Of a DNA stretch of 64,000 bases, positions 35,462-44,775 are shown piece after piece (the stretch's first letter is position 1; each line of letters begins with the position of its first letter). The notes beneath the pieces are model-generated. The model was not told where the DNA came from. It saw nothing but the letters and a program-made list of their open reading frames with translations, and did not search any database. This stretch comes from Brevundimonas sp. (GTDB lineage: Bacteria > Pseudomonadota > Alphaproteobacteria > Caulobacterales > Caulobacteraceae): assembly GCF_030704825.1 (NCBI RefSeq), contig NZ_JAUYNX010000016.1:124001-188000 (forward strand), written 5' to 3'. The position numbers and the translations under genes are program-made.

Positions 35462-36916
35462 ATGGAGCCCATGGATCGTCGCCGATTTCTGATGGGCTCC
35501 ACGGTTGTGGGCGCGGCGGCCCTGGGTCTGTCGGCCTGCGGCAGCGTCGGGACGGCGCTGGACCTCGACAGCCTGACGCCGGTCATCGATCCCGAGGTCG
35601 ACGAACTCCAGAGGCGAACCTTCGACTGGTTCGTCCACGTCACCAACCGGGCCAATGGCCTGACGCCCGACCGCTGGCCCGAGGAGTCCTTCTGCTCGGT
35701 GGCCGCCGTCGGCTTCGCCCTGACCTGCTGGCCCCTCGGGGTCGAGCGGGGATGGATGAGCCGCGAGGAGGCGCGCGAGCGCACCCTGACCACCATCCGC
35801 TTCTTCCATGACGCGCCACAGGGGCCCCAGGCCACGGGCGTGACAGGCTACAAGGGCTTCTTCTACCACTTCCTCGACATGGAGACGGGCCATCGGTTCG
35901 GCCGCACCGAGCTGTCGACCGTCGATACGACCCTGCTGGTCGCGGGCATGCTGTTCGCGGCGCGCTGGTTCGACGGCGACCACGCCGACGAGGCCGAGAT
36001 CCGGCGGCTGGCCCAGGCGGTCTACGAGCGGATCGAATGGGACTGGGTCGTCGTGCGTCCCAACCGCATCTCGATGGGCTGGCATCCGGAGACCGGCTTC
36101 ATCGCGGCCGACTGGCACATCTACAACGAGGGCATGCTGGTGCTGCTGCTGGCCATCGGCAGCCCGACCCATCCGGTCCCGGCCGCCGTCTGGGACGAAT
36201 GGTGCAGCGTCTACGATCAGAGTTGGACCGACCGCTGGGGCCCGGCGCATCTGGCTTTCCCGCCGCTGTTCGGCCACCAGTACAGCCACATGTTCGTGGA
36301 CTTCCGCGGCATCCGGGATGCCTTCATGCGGGCGAAGGCAGCCGAGATCGGGCCGTTCGACTACTTCCAGAACAGCGTTCGCGTCGTCCAGGCGCAGCGC
36401 GGCTACGCCATCGCCAACCCGATGGGTTGGGCCGCCTATTCCGCCGACATCTGGGGCCTGACGGCCTGCGACGGACCGGGCGATTTCAAACAGGTGATCG
36501 ACGGACGCGAGCGGCAGTTCTTCAGCTATTCCGCGCGCGGCCCGGGCGACCGCGACGACGGCACCATCGCTCCGACGGCCGCCATGGCGTCCATGCCCTT
36601 CGCTCCGGCCGAGGTCGTCGCCTGCCTCAAGGCGATGAAGGCCCGTTATGGATCAGCGATCTACACCGAGTTCGGCTTTCTCGATTCCTTCAACCCGACC
36701 CTGACGAGCACGGATCAGACCCTGCGTCACGGCCGCATCGTCCCGGGGGTGGGCTGGGTCGACGGCGACTATCTGGGCATCGACCAGGGGCCGATCGTGA
36801 TCCAGATCGAGAACCACCGTTCCGACGCCGTGTGGAGGCGCATGCGCGGCGAACCGAACCTGACGCGCGGCCTGAAGCGGGCCGGGTTCACCGGCGGCTG
36901 GCTGGATCAGGCATGA
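35462..36916 (+). CDS. GH144-type (glycoamylase-fold) secreted lipoprotein
   Basis: A 484-residue protein with a twin-arginine-like N-terminus (DRRRFLMGS) and lipobox LSAC (Cys near 24), so it is probably a Tat-exported lipoprotein. The mature part matches the glycoamylase-like (alpha/alpha)6 fold of GH144 (about 45-475: FDWFVHVTNRANGLTPDRW, TGYKGFFYHFLD). Characterised GH144 members are endo-beta-1,2-glucanases. I chose the ATG at 35462 because GGAG lies 7 bases upstream; the ATG at 35471 is the alternative, and the TTG at 35435 falls within the terminator. Its end overlaps the binding-protein gene by 4 bases. Confidence 0.82.
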   Translation: MEPMDRRRFLMGSTVVGAAALGLSACGSVGTALDLDSLTPVIDPEVDELQRRTFDWFVHVTNRANGLTPDRWPEESFCSVAAVGFALTCWPLGVERGWMSREEARERTLTTIRFFHDAPQGPQATGVTGYKGFFYHFLDMETGHRFGRTELSTVDTTLLVAGMLFAARWFDGDHADEAEIRRLAQAVYERIEWDWVVVRPNRISMGWHPETGFIAADWHIYNEGMLVLLLAIGSPTHPVPAAVWDEWCSVYDQSWTDRWGPAHLAFPPLFGHQYSHMFVDFRGIRDAFMRAKAAEIGPFDYFQNSVRVVQAQRGYAIANPMGWAAYSADIWGLTACDGPGDFKQVIDGRERQFFSYSARGPGDRDDGTIAPTAAMASMPFAPAEVVACLKAMKARYGSAIYTEFGFLDSFNPTLTSTDQTLRHGRIVPGVGWVDGDYLGIDQGPIVIQIENHRSDAVWRRMRGEPNLTRGLKRAGFTGGWLDQA

Positions 36917-38187
36917 TCGGGACCCGGCCGGATCGACGGGCGACGCTCGGCCTGCTGGCCGGGGCGGCGGCGTCCGGTCTGGCCGGCTGCGGCCGGCGCA
37001 ACGACGGGACCACCCGCCTGACCTTCTGGGCCATGGGCAATGAGGCGACCAACGTTCCGCAGATCCTGCCCGAGTTCGAGCGGCTGAATCCCGGGATCAC
37101 GGTCGACGTGCAGGCCCTGCCGTGGACCGCGGCCCATTCCAAGCTGCTGACCGCCTATGCCGGATCGTCGCTGCCGGATCTCAGCCAGGTGGGCAACACC
37201 TGGGTGTCGGAGATGGCCGCCATCGGCGCTATCAGCCAGACGCCGGCCTTCGCCGCCGACCTGCTGACCGACCAGTTCCCCGCGGTGCTGGAGACCAATC
37301 GCATCGGCGGCCAGGTGATGGGGACGCCCTGGTATGTCGACACGCGGTTGATCTACTACCGCTCCGACCTGCTGGAACGGGCCGGGTTCGACGCCGTGCC
37401 CCAGACCTGGGACGGCTGGAAGGCGGCCATGCATGCGGTGAAGCGTATCGCCGGTCCGGGCAGTTTCGCCGTCCTGCTGCCGGTCAACGAGTTCGAACAG
37501 CTGCTGACCTTCGGCCTGCAGGGGGACGAGCCGCTGCTGCGCGAGCGCGACACGCGCGGAAACTTCTCCAGCGCCTCCTTCGTCGCCGCCCTGGAATTCT
37601 ACAAGAGCCTGTTCGACGAGGGCCTGGCCCCGGTGGCGTCCTCGACCCAGATCTCGAACGTCTGGACCGAGTTCGAGCGGGGGTATTTCAGCTTCTATTT
37701 CTCCGGCCCGTGGACCATCGGCGATTTCAGGAACCGGCTGAAGCCGACCACGCGCTGGATGACCTCGGGCGTGCCGGGACCGGACGGGCCAGGGGCGTCG
37801 GCGCCGGGCGGGTCGTCGCTGGTCGTCTATCGCCATTCGCCGCATCAGGAGGCGGCGTGGAAGCTGGTGCGCTATCTGTCCGATCCGGCGGTGCAGGCGC
37901 GCTTCAACGTCATCACCGGCGACCTGCCGGCGCGCGAGAGCGCCTGGGCCGCGCCCGCCGTGGCCGGCGATCCCTACATCGCCGCCTTCAAGGGCCAGCT
38001 GGCGCGGGCGAAGGCCGTGCCCAAGGTCCCGGAGTGGGAGCGGATCGTCACCGAGATGCAGATCGTCGCCGAACGGATGGTCCGCGGCGAGTACGCGCCC
38101 CGCGCCGCCGCCGCCGAGATCGACCGGCGCGCCGACCGGCTGCTGGAGAAGCGCCGCTGGATGATCGAACAGGGGAGGGCGGAATGA
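36913..38187 (+). CDS. ABC sugar transporter, substrate-binding lipoprotein
   Basis: A 424-residue extracellular solute-binding protein of family 1 (LTFWAMGNEA..., TPWYVDTRLIYYRSDLLERAG). The N-terminus has RR and a lipobox LAGC (about residue 23), so it is tethered in the periplasm. Its ATG lies within the stop of the GH144 gene (ATGA). It should capture an oligosaccharide released by the outer enzymes and hand it to the two permeases downstream. Confidence 0.9.
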   Translation: MIGTRPDRRATLGLLAGAAASGLAGCGRRNDGTTRLTFWAMGNEATNVPQILPEFERLNPGITVDVQALPWTAAHSKLLTAYAGSSLPDLSQVGNTWVSEMAAIGAISQTPAFAADLLTDQFPAVLETNRIGGQVMGTPWYVDTRLIYYRSDLLERAGFDAVPQTWDGWKAAMHAVKRIAGPGSFAVLLPVNEFEQLLTFGLQGDEPLLRERDTRGNFSSASFVAALEFYKSLFDEGLAPVASSTQISNVWTEFERGYFSFYFSGPWTIGDFRNRLKPTTRWMTSGVPGPDGPGASAPGGSSLVVYRHSPHQEAAWKLVRYLSDPAVQARFNVITGDLPARESAWAAPAVAGDPYIAAFKGQLARAKAVPKVPEWERIVTEMQIVAERMVRGEYAPRAAAAEIDRRADRLLEKRRWMIEQGRAE

Positions 38188-39122
38188 CCGCCGTCGACGC
38201 CTCCGTCATCGCAACGCCGGCGCGCAAGCCCGGCACGCCCCGATCCCGCGAACGCGCCGCATGGGGCTTCGTCGCCCCGGCCCTGATCGCCATCGCCGTC
38301 TTCTTCGTCGTGCCGGTGTTCTCGGCCCTGCTGCTCAGCCTGACCGATTTCGACATCTACGCCCTGGCCGATATCGGCAATGTCCGCTTCGTGGGGCTGC
38401 AGAATTATGAGCGACTGCTGGGCAATCCGCTGTTCTGGACGGCGATGAAGAACACGGGCCTGTTCGCCGTGATCGGCGTGCCGCTGTCGATCATCGCCTC
38501 GCTGGGCGCCGCGGTGATCCTCAACGCCCGGGTGGTGAAGTGGCGACCGTTGTGGCGGGTGATGTTCTTCGCCCCCTACGTCACGACGCTCGTGGCCACG
38601 GCGGTGCTGTGGAACTATCTGCTGCACACCAAATACGGCGTCATCAACTGGGCGATCCAGAGCATCGGCCTGCCGCCCGTCGACTGGCTGGGCCAGCCCT
38701 CGACCTCGATCCCCGCCATCCTGATGTTCGTGGTGTGGAAGATATTCGGCTACAACATGCTGATCTTCCTCGCGGTTCTGCAGACCGTGCCGGACGATCT
38801 CTACGAGGCCGCGCGCATCGACGGGGCCGGGCCGTGGAAGCAGTTCCGGCATGTGACCCTGCCGGCCATCGCCCCGACCCTGCTGCTGGTGTCGATCATC
38901 TCGGTCGCCGGCTTCTTCCAGCTGTTCGCCGAGCCCTATGTGATGACCCAGGGCGGACCGGCGCAGTCGACCGTGACGGTGCTCTACTTCATGTACGAAG
39001 AGGGCTTCAAATGGTGGAACCTCGGCTCCGCCAGCGCCGTGGCCTTCGTCCTGTTCCTGTGCATCCTGGCCGTGACCCTGGTGCAGCTGGCGGTGGCGAA
39101 GCGGATGGGGGCCTACGAATGA
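38184..39122 (+). CDS. ABC sugar permease 1 (MalF/UgpA type)
   Basis: A 312-residue inner-membrane permease with six hydrophobic segments and the EAA loop EAARIDGAGPWKQF near residue 208, which contacts the ATPase. It overlaps the binding-protein gene by 4 bases. It pairs with the permease encoded next. No ATPase gene is in this operon. Confidence 0.92.
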   Translation: MTAVDASVIATPARKPGTPRSRERAAWGFVAPALIAIAVFFVVPVFSALLLSLTDFDIYALADIGNVRFVGLQNYERLLGNPLFWTAMKNTGLFAVIGVPLSIIASLGAAVILNARVVKWRPLWRVMFFAPYVTTLVATAVLWNYLLHTKYGVINWAIQSIGLPPVDWLGQPSTSIPAILMFVVWKIFGYNMLIFLAVLQTVPDDLYEAARIDGAGPWKQFRHVTLPAIAPTLLLVSIISVAGFFQLFAEPYVMTQGGPAQSTVTVLYFMYEEGFKWWNLGSASAVAFVLFLCILAVTLVQLAVAKRMGAYE

Positions 39123-39943
39123 GGGCCCGGACCGTCAGGACGATCCTGCTCAACCTCGCGGTGGCTTTCATCGCGTTGGCGGTGCTGTTCCCCCTGGCCT
39201 GGATGGTGTCGGTCAGCTTCATGTCGACCGGCGAGGCGGCGGTCTTTCCGCCGCCCCTGCTGCCGAAGACCTGGACGCTGGATCACTACCGCGACCTGTT
39301 CCTGACCCAGGGCATGGGCCGCTATCTCTGGAACAGCTTCGCCCTCGCCTCGCTGGCCACGGGCCTGGCGCTCGCCTTCACCGTCCCGGCCGGCTACGCC
39401 TTCGCCAAGCTGAGCTTCAAGGGCCGGGACCGGGTGTTCCAGCTGCTGGTCGCGGCCCTGGTGGTGCCGGCCCAGATCGGCACCCTGCCGCTGTTCCTGA
39501 TGCTCAAGCAGATGGGGCTGGTGAACACCTACGCCGGGGCGCTGGTGCCGTGGCTGGCCTCGATCTTCGGCCTGTTCCTGGTGCGCCAGTACGCGCTGAG
39601 CATCCCCGACGAGATGCTGGAGGCCGCGCGGATCGACGGCGCCTCCGAGGGCCAGATCTTCCGCCGCGTGGTGCTGCCGACGCTGCAGCCGATCATCGTG
39701 ACCCTGGCCCTGTTCGTCTTCCTCGGCAGCTGGAACGACTTCCTGTGGCCGCTGATCATCCTGACGGACCAGTCGAACTACACCCTGCCCGTGGCGCTGG
39801 CGGCCCTGTCGCGCGAGCATGTGCAGGACATCGAGATGATGATGGCCGGCGCCGTGATCACCGTGGCGCCGGTCCTGATCCTCTTCCTCGCCCTGCAGCG
39901 CTACTACATCCGCGGCATGCTGGCGGGGAGCGTGAAGGGGTGA
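39119..39943 (+). CDS. ABC sugar permease 2 (MalG/UgpE type)
   Basis: A 274-residue inner-membrane permease of the MalG type, with about six hydrophobic segments and the EAA loop EAARIDGASEGQIF. It overlaps permease 1 by 4 bases (ATGA). Together they form the channel of a carbohydrate importer; the ATPase must come from elsewhere, as a shared MsmK/UgpC-like subunit does in other bacteria. Confidence 0.92.
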   Translation: MRARTVRTILLNLAVAFIALAVLFPLAWMVSVSFMSTGEAAVFPPPLLPKTWTLDHYRDLFLTQGMGRYLWNSFALASLATGLALAFTVPAGYAFAKLSFKGRDRVFQLLVAALVVPAQIGTLPLFLMLKQMGLVNTYAGALVPWLASIFGLFLVRQYALSIPDEMLEAARIDGASEGQIFRRVVLPTLQPIIVTLALFVFLGSWNDFLWPLIILTDQSNYTLPVALAALSREHVQDIEMMMAGAVITVAPVLILFLALQRYYIRGMLAGSVKG

Positions 39944-39956
39944 GCGGGGTTCGGGC

Positions 39957-42900
39957 ATGCTGAAGAGGCTCATCGCAACGATCGGAGCGGTCGCGACGCT
40001 GGCGTTCGCCGGGCCCACGCTGGCCCAGAGCCCCCGCACCCTCGACGCCTTCGAAACCCTCGCCCCATGGACCGCCGACGCCTCGACCGATGTGTCCTCG
40101 GCCATCTCCGCCGTCGACGGCCGCGACGGCAAGGCGATGCGGCTGACCTGGGATTTCAACGGCCGGTCGGGCTACGCCTTCGCCGCCCGCGCCATCGATC
40201 TGGAGGTTCCCGCCAACTACGAGATCAGCTTCCGGCTGCGTGGCGAGATGCGGCCCAATACGCTGGAGATCAAATTCGTCGACGCCTCGGGCGACAACGT
40301 CCACTGGCGACAGATCCGGGGCTTCCAGGCGACGCCGGAATGGACCCGCTACACCGTCAAGGCGCGCCAGATCGTCTGGGCCTGGGGCCCGAACCCGGAC
40401 CGCACTTTCCGCGGCGCCGAGCGGATCGAGTTCGTGGTCACGGCCGGGGAGGGCGGGGCGGGCTGGATCGAGATCGATCAGCTGGAGCTGCGCGAACTGC
40501 CGCCCGAGCCGGGCGTGCCGCCTCGCCCGCTGGCCGCCGCCAGTAGCGAGGACGGGCTGAACGTTGCCGCACAGGCCGTGGACGACGATCCCGGCACGGC
40601 GTGGCGCACGGGCGCGGCGGGCGCGCAGAGTCTGACCCTGGACCTCGGCTATGAGCGCGAGTTCGGCGGCGTGACCCTGCGCTGGGCGGACCGGATGGCG
40701 GCCTCCCGCTATCGGCTGATGGCGTCTTCGGACCGGCGGGACTGGCGCGAATTGGCGGCGGTGACCGGGGGAAACGGCGGCGTCGACTGGCTGCGCACGC
40801 CGGAGGCCTCGGCCCGCTGGCTGAGGCTGGACCTGCTCGAGCCGCTCGGCGAGGCCGGCGCGGTCGGGCAGGCCGGGGCCGGACAGCGGCTGGGCCAGGC
40901 GGCGGCCGACGCCTATGCGTTGAACGCCCTCGAGATCGAGCCCCTGTCCTTCGGCGAGACGCCGACGACCTTCATGCGCGCGGTGGCGGACGAGAGCCGG
41001 CGCGGCCTGTATCCGCGCGGCTTCCATGGCGAGCAGCCCTACTGGACCCTGGTCGGGGTGGACGGCGGCGGCGAGAGCGGCCTGATGGGCGAGGACGGCG
41101 CCATCGAGCTGCGCCGCGGCGGACCGTCGATCGAGCCGTTCGTGATCGACAACGGGCGGGTGACGACTTGGGCGGATGTGGATGTCACCCAGGGGTTGAT
41201 GGCGGACTCCGACCACCTGCCCATGCCGGATGTGACATGGACGACCGATACCTGGTCGTTGAGGATCGAGACCTTCGCGGATGGTCCGCCCGACAATCCG
41301 CGCCTGTTCGGCCGCTACTATCTGACAAACCTGACGGCCGCGCCCCGGACCCTGACGCTGGCCCTGATGGCGCGGCCCTTCCAGGTGAACGGGCCCGTCC
41401 AGTTCCTCACCACGCCCGGAGGCGTCGGGCCGATCCAGCAGGTGGACTGGAACGGGGCGGAACTGGTTCTGAACGATGCGCTTCGCATCAGACCCTTGAT
41501 GCCGCCGGATTTCGTGGCGGCCTCCACCTTCGCTGCGGGCGGAGATCCGCAGGCCCTGCTCGCCAACGCCGACCGGCGCCGATCACCCGGCGAGCGGCTG
41601 GTCGAGTCCGACGACGGCCTGGCGGCCGGCGCGCTCATCTACGAGATCGAGCTCTATCCCGGGCAGACGCGTCAGGTGGCGTGGGTGACGGCCATGAGCG
41701 GCGCTCTGGCGCCCTTGCCTGACGAACCGTTCGTGGAGGCCTCGCTCGACGCGGTGCAGGCGAAACTCGCCGCCGAATGGCGCGGGAAACTCGACCGCTT
41801 CGATCTGACACTGCCGCCGCAGGCCGGGCCGATCGAGGCGGTGATGAAGTCCTCGCTGGCCCACATGCTGATGTCGCGGCAGGGGCCGATCCTGCAGCCG
41901 GGCACCCGCAGCTATAACCGCAGCTGGATCCGCGACGGGGCCATGATGGCCGAGGGGCTGAACCGGCTGGGACACGAGAGCCTGTCGGCCGACTATCTGC
42001 GCTGGTTCGCGCCCTTGGTCTTCGACAACGGCAAGGTCCCGTGCTGCGCCGACAGCCGCGGGGCTGATCCGGTGCCCGAGAACGACAGCCACGGCGAGTT
42101 CGTCTTCCTCGCCGCCGAGACCTATCGCTACACCGGCGACGAGGCCCTGCTGCGCGAGGTCTGGCCGCAGGTACAGGCGGCGATCGGCTATATGGACAGC
42201 TTACGCGCCTCGACCCGGACGGCGGAGTTCGAGGCGGCGGACAGGCGCCACCTCTATGGTCTGCTGCCGCCGACAATCAGCCACGAGGGCTATTCCGACC
42301 GGCCGGCCTACAGCTACTGGGACGATTTCTGGGGGCTGCTGGGCTATCGCGACGCCGCCTTCATCGCGGATGCGCTGGGCGACGCGGCCGCAGCCGCGCG
42401 CATCCGCGCCGCCGAGGCCGAGTTCCGGACCGACATCATGGCCTCGATCGAGGCGACGGTGCGGGTGCACGGCATCGACTGGATCGCCGGGGCCGCTGAC
42501 CGGGGCGACTTCGACGCCACCTCGACCACCATCGCCCTGTCGCCCGCCGGTCTGATCGACGAACTGCCGCAGGACCTGCTGAAGGGGACGTTCGACAAGT
42601 GGTGGGAGAATTTCACGGCGCGGCAGGAGAACCGTCAGCAGTGGAAGGACTACACCCCCTACGAACTGCGCAACGTCGGGGCGATGGTGCGTCTGGGGCG
42701 CCGTGAGGAGGCCCTGCGGGCGCTGGACTTCTATTTCGCCGACGTGCGGCCGCGCGCCTGGAACGGATGGGCGGAGGTAGTCGGCCGCGACGAACGCGAG
42801 CCGCGCTTCATCGGCGACATGCCCCACGCCTGGATCAGTTCGGACTACATCCGCTCGGCCCTGGATCTGCTGGTCTATGAGCGAGACCGCGACCACGCCC

Positions 42901-43190
42901 TGGTGCTGGCGGCCGGCGTGCCGACGGCGTGGCTGGAGGACAATGACGAGGGCGTGGGGGTCGCGGGCGTGCGCACCGCATACGGCTCTTTGACTTACCG
43001 ACTGCGCGAGGACGGCGCCGGCTACCTGCTGACGCTGGACGGGCCGGTCGCGCCGCCCGGCGGCTTCGTCATCCAGTGGCCCGCCGGCGAGACCCCGCCC
43101 GCCGCCGTCCGCATCGACGGTCGGGCGGCGACCCTCATCGGCGGCGAGCTGAGGATCCCGGCGGGCGCCCGCCGGGTCGAGATGCGCTGA
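39957..43190 (+). CDS. Large discoidin-domain six-hairpin glycosidase
   Basis: A 1077-residue secreted protein: signal peptide (about 1-24), a galactose-binding-like module (about 28-175), an F5/8-type-C (discoidin) module (about 185-310), a beta-rich region and an (alpha/alpha)6-type catalytic part at about 600-990. SWIRDGAMMAEGL near 653 and the acidic NDSHGEF near 704 recall GH15- and glycogen-debranching-type enzymes, but I cannot place the family. It begins 14 bases after permease 2 and closes the operon. It probably trims the glycan in the periplasm or at the surface. Confidence 0.78.
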   Translation: MLKRLIATIGAVATLAFAGPTLAQSPRTLDAFETLAPWTADASTDVSSAISAVDGRDGKAMRLTWDFNGRSGYAFAARAIDLEVPANYEISFRLRGEMRPNTLEIKFVDASGDNVHWRQIRGFQATPEWTRYTVKARQIVWAWGPNPDRTFRGAERIEFVVTAGEGGAGWIEIDQLELRELPPEPGVPPRPLAAASSEDGLNVAAQAVDDDPGTAWRTGAAGAQSLTLDLGYEREFGGVTLRWADRMAASRYRLMASSDRRDWRELAAVTGGNGGVDWLRTPEASARWLRLDLLEPLGEAGAVGQAGAGQRLGQAAADAYALNALEIEPLSFGETPTTFMRAVADESRRGLYPRGFHGEQPYWTLVGVDGGGESGLMGEDGAIELRRGGPSIEPFVIDNGRVTTWADVDVTQGLMADSDHLPMPDVTWTTDTWSLRIETFADGPPDNPRLFGRYYLTNLTAAPRTLTLALMARPFQVNGPVQFLTTPGGVGPIQQVDWNGAELVLNDALRIRPLMPPDFVAASTFAAGGDPQALLANADRRRSPGERLVESDDGLAAGALIYEIELYPGQTRQVAWVTAMSGALAPLPDEPFVEASLDAVQAKLAAEWRGKLDRFDLTLPPQAGPIEAVMKSSLAHMLMSRQGPILQPGTRSYNRSWIRDGAMMAEGLNRLGHESLSADYLRWFAPLVFDNGKVPCCADSRGADPVPENDSHGEFVFLAAETYRYTGDEALLREVWPQVQAAIGYMDSLRASTRTAEFEAADRRHLYGLLPPTISHEGYSDRPAYSYWDDFWGLLGYRDAAFIADALGDAAAAARIRAAEAEFRTDIMASIEATVRVHGIDWIAGAADRGDFDATSTTIALSPAGLIDELPQDLLKGTFDKWWENFTARQENRQQWKDYTPYELRNVGAMVRLGRREEALRALDFYFADVRPRAWNGWAEVVGRDEREPRFIGDMPHAWISSDYIRSALDLLVYERDRDHALVLAAGVPTAWLEDNDEGVGVAGVRTAYGSLTYRLREDGAGYLLTLDGPVAPPGGFVIQWPAGETPPAAVRIDGRAATLIGGELRIPAGARRVEMR

Positions 43191-43200
43191 TCCGGCCGGT

Positions 43201-43581
43201 TCAGGAGGCGGCGGGCGCCGCCGCCGGGGCATTGCAGTAGGCGTAGCCCTCCAGGATGTAGTCGCCCGCTACAGGCGTGTAGCCGGGGTTGTGGATCATC
43301 TGCCGCCGCGCCGTGTGGAGATGTTTGCGGTAGCCCGCCGAACCGCACAGCTCCGCCGCGCGCCGGTCCCAGAATTCGAAGGCGGTGCGCGGGTCCTGCG
43401 TCCATTGCGGCAGCAGCACCCGGATGGTGTAGCCGCCATCCGGGTTCAGGGTGTCCGTGAAGCCGTAGGGGACCTTGCCCGCCTCATCGATCCGGCCGTA
43501 GGCCGCCTGATGCATGCACCCGCCCAGCCACAGGCCGGCGCCTGCGAGGATCGCGACTCCGGCCTTGACCCGTCGGCTCAC
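43201..43581 (-). CDS. Hypothetical lipoprotein
   Basis: A 126-residue protein with a signal peptide and lipobox LGGC (Cys near 22). It contains further cysteines (ELCGSAG, GYAYCN) that could form a disulphide. The GTG at 43581 overlaps the stop of the upstream gene by 4 bases (GTGA), which sets the start. No family is recognised. It is probably anchored in the outer or inner membrane together with the lipoprotein encoded upstream. Confidence 0.7.
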   Translation of the reverse strand: MSRRVKAGVAILAGAGLWLGGCMHQAAYGRIDEAGKVPYGFTDTLNPDGGYTIRVLLPQWTQDPRTAFEFWDRRAAELCGSAGYRKHLHTARRQMIHNPGYTPVAGDYILEGYAYCNAPAAAPAAS

Positions 43582-44684
43582 TGGATGGCGGCCTGGGCCT
43601 CGGCGCGCGCCCTGTGGACCTGCGCCACGGCGACCGAGTTGCCGTAGGTGGAGAAGCTCCCGACCTCCGACGGCGACGAGACGTAGGACCCGGCCGTGAC
43701 GCCCGCCCCCAGACGGCGAACGATCCGGCCGTCCGGCAGGGTTTCGACGATCTCGTCCAGACCGGTCAGGCTGGGGATGGCGGTCCGGTTCATGTCGAGG
43801 AGGGCGTAGCGCGCGATGAAGGCATGCGCCTGTTCGACCTCGGCGCGCAGCAGGGCGCCGTTGTCCTTGCTCCACTCGCGGGTCAGGAAGATCGCGATCT
43901 CGGCCTTGGTCAGCTGGTCGTCGCGGGCCTGTTCCAGTTCGCGGGTCATGGCCTTGAAGGCGTCCGTGCCTTCGGCCGGCAGGGCGCCGGATTCGTCGCG
44001 GGCGCTGTCCTGGATCGAGGCGATCAGGCGCTCGCGCAGCTCCGGGGTCAGCACGGGCACCGGCAGCTGGCGCGAGTACCAGGTGAAGGTGTTACGATAG
44101 AGGGGCCCGCTCAGTTCGCTCTTCGGCGGCGCCTCTTCGAAGGTGTAGGGCGTGACGTACGGCACGGCCGGGTTCGTATAGCTGAGGTTGAAGACGACCT
44201 GCAGGGTCGTGGCGTCTTCCGAGAGCAGATAGCTGCTGGCGACCTCGACGTTGTCGTTGATCGTGATGGGGGCCGTCCGCCGCTGCACCAGCTTGACCTC
44301 GGAAACGGTCACGCCGCCGGCGGGGGCGACGGCGGCCTGCCGCCTGAAATGCTCCACCAGCGAGGCGTTGAGCGCCTCGACCGACACCGCTTCGGCGATC
44401 TCGTCGGCGGCCTGGGTCGCGCGGCGCGACGGGCCGGCGTTCATCATGGCGTCGAAAGCCACCGAGACCAGGACGCCGATCAGTCCCTGGGAGGCGCCGG
44501 CCGCGGAGCTGTCCTGGGCCAGCCAGGCCTTGCCCACGCCGGTGTTGTTCTCCGACACCGTGACCGGGGTCGGTCCCAGGGTTTCGATGTGGCTCGCGTT
44601 CAGCGGCCGGGCGTTCGGGACCTGCGGAACAGACACGCAGGCAGACAGAGACAGCGCGGCGAGCGCGCAGACGACGATACGCAT
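43578..44684 (-). CDS. Hypothetical lipoprotein
   Basis: A 368-residue protein with a signal peptide and lipobox LSAC (Cys near 16). The mature part has a hydrophobic stretch (GLIGVLVSVAFDAMM), a central beta-rich part and a helical C-terminal third. I do not recognise a family. The ATG at 44684 is preceded by GGGGGA; the longer frame to 44873 has no such site. It forms an operon with the smaller lipoprotein downstream. Confidence 0.75.
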   Translation of the reverse strand: MRIVVCALAALSLSACVSVPQVPNARPLNASHIETLGPTPVTVSENNTGVGKAWLAQDSSAAGASQGLIGVLVSVAFDAMMNAGPSRRATQAADEIAEAVSVEALNASLVEHFRRQAAVAPAGGVTVSEVKLVQRRTAPITINDNVEVASSYLLSEDATTLQVVFNLSYTNPAVPYVTPYTFEEAPPKSELSGPLYRNTFTWYSRQLPVPVLTPELRERLIASIQDSARDESGALPAEGTDAFKAMTRELEQARDDQLTKAEIAIFLTREWSKDNGALLRAEVEQAHAFIARYALLDMNRTAIPSLTGLDEIVETLPDGRIVRRLGAGVTAGSYVSSPSEVGSFSTYGNSVAVAQVHRARAEAQAAIQ

Positions 44685-44775
44685 AGGTGGTCCCCCAACC
44701 CTGTCTCCCCACGGACAGGCGTCGGCCCAGCTTAATCGCGAGAGCGGCGCGCGTGTCAACGCCGGGATGCGCGCC

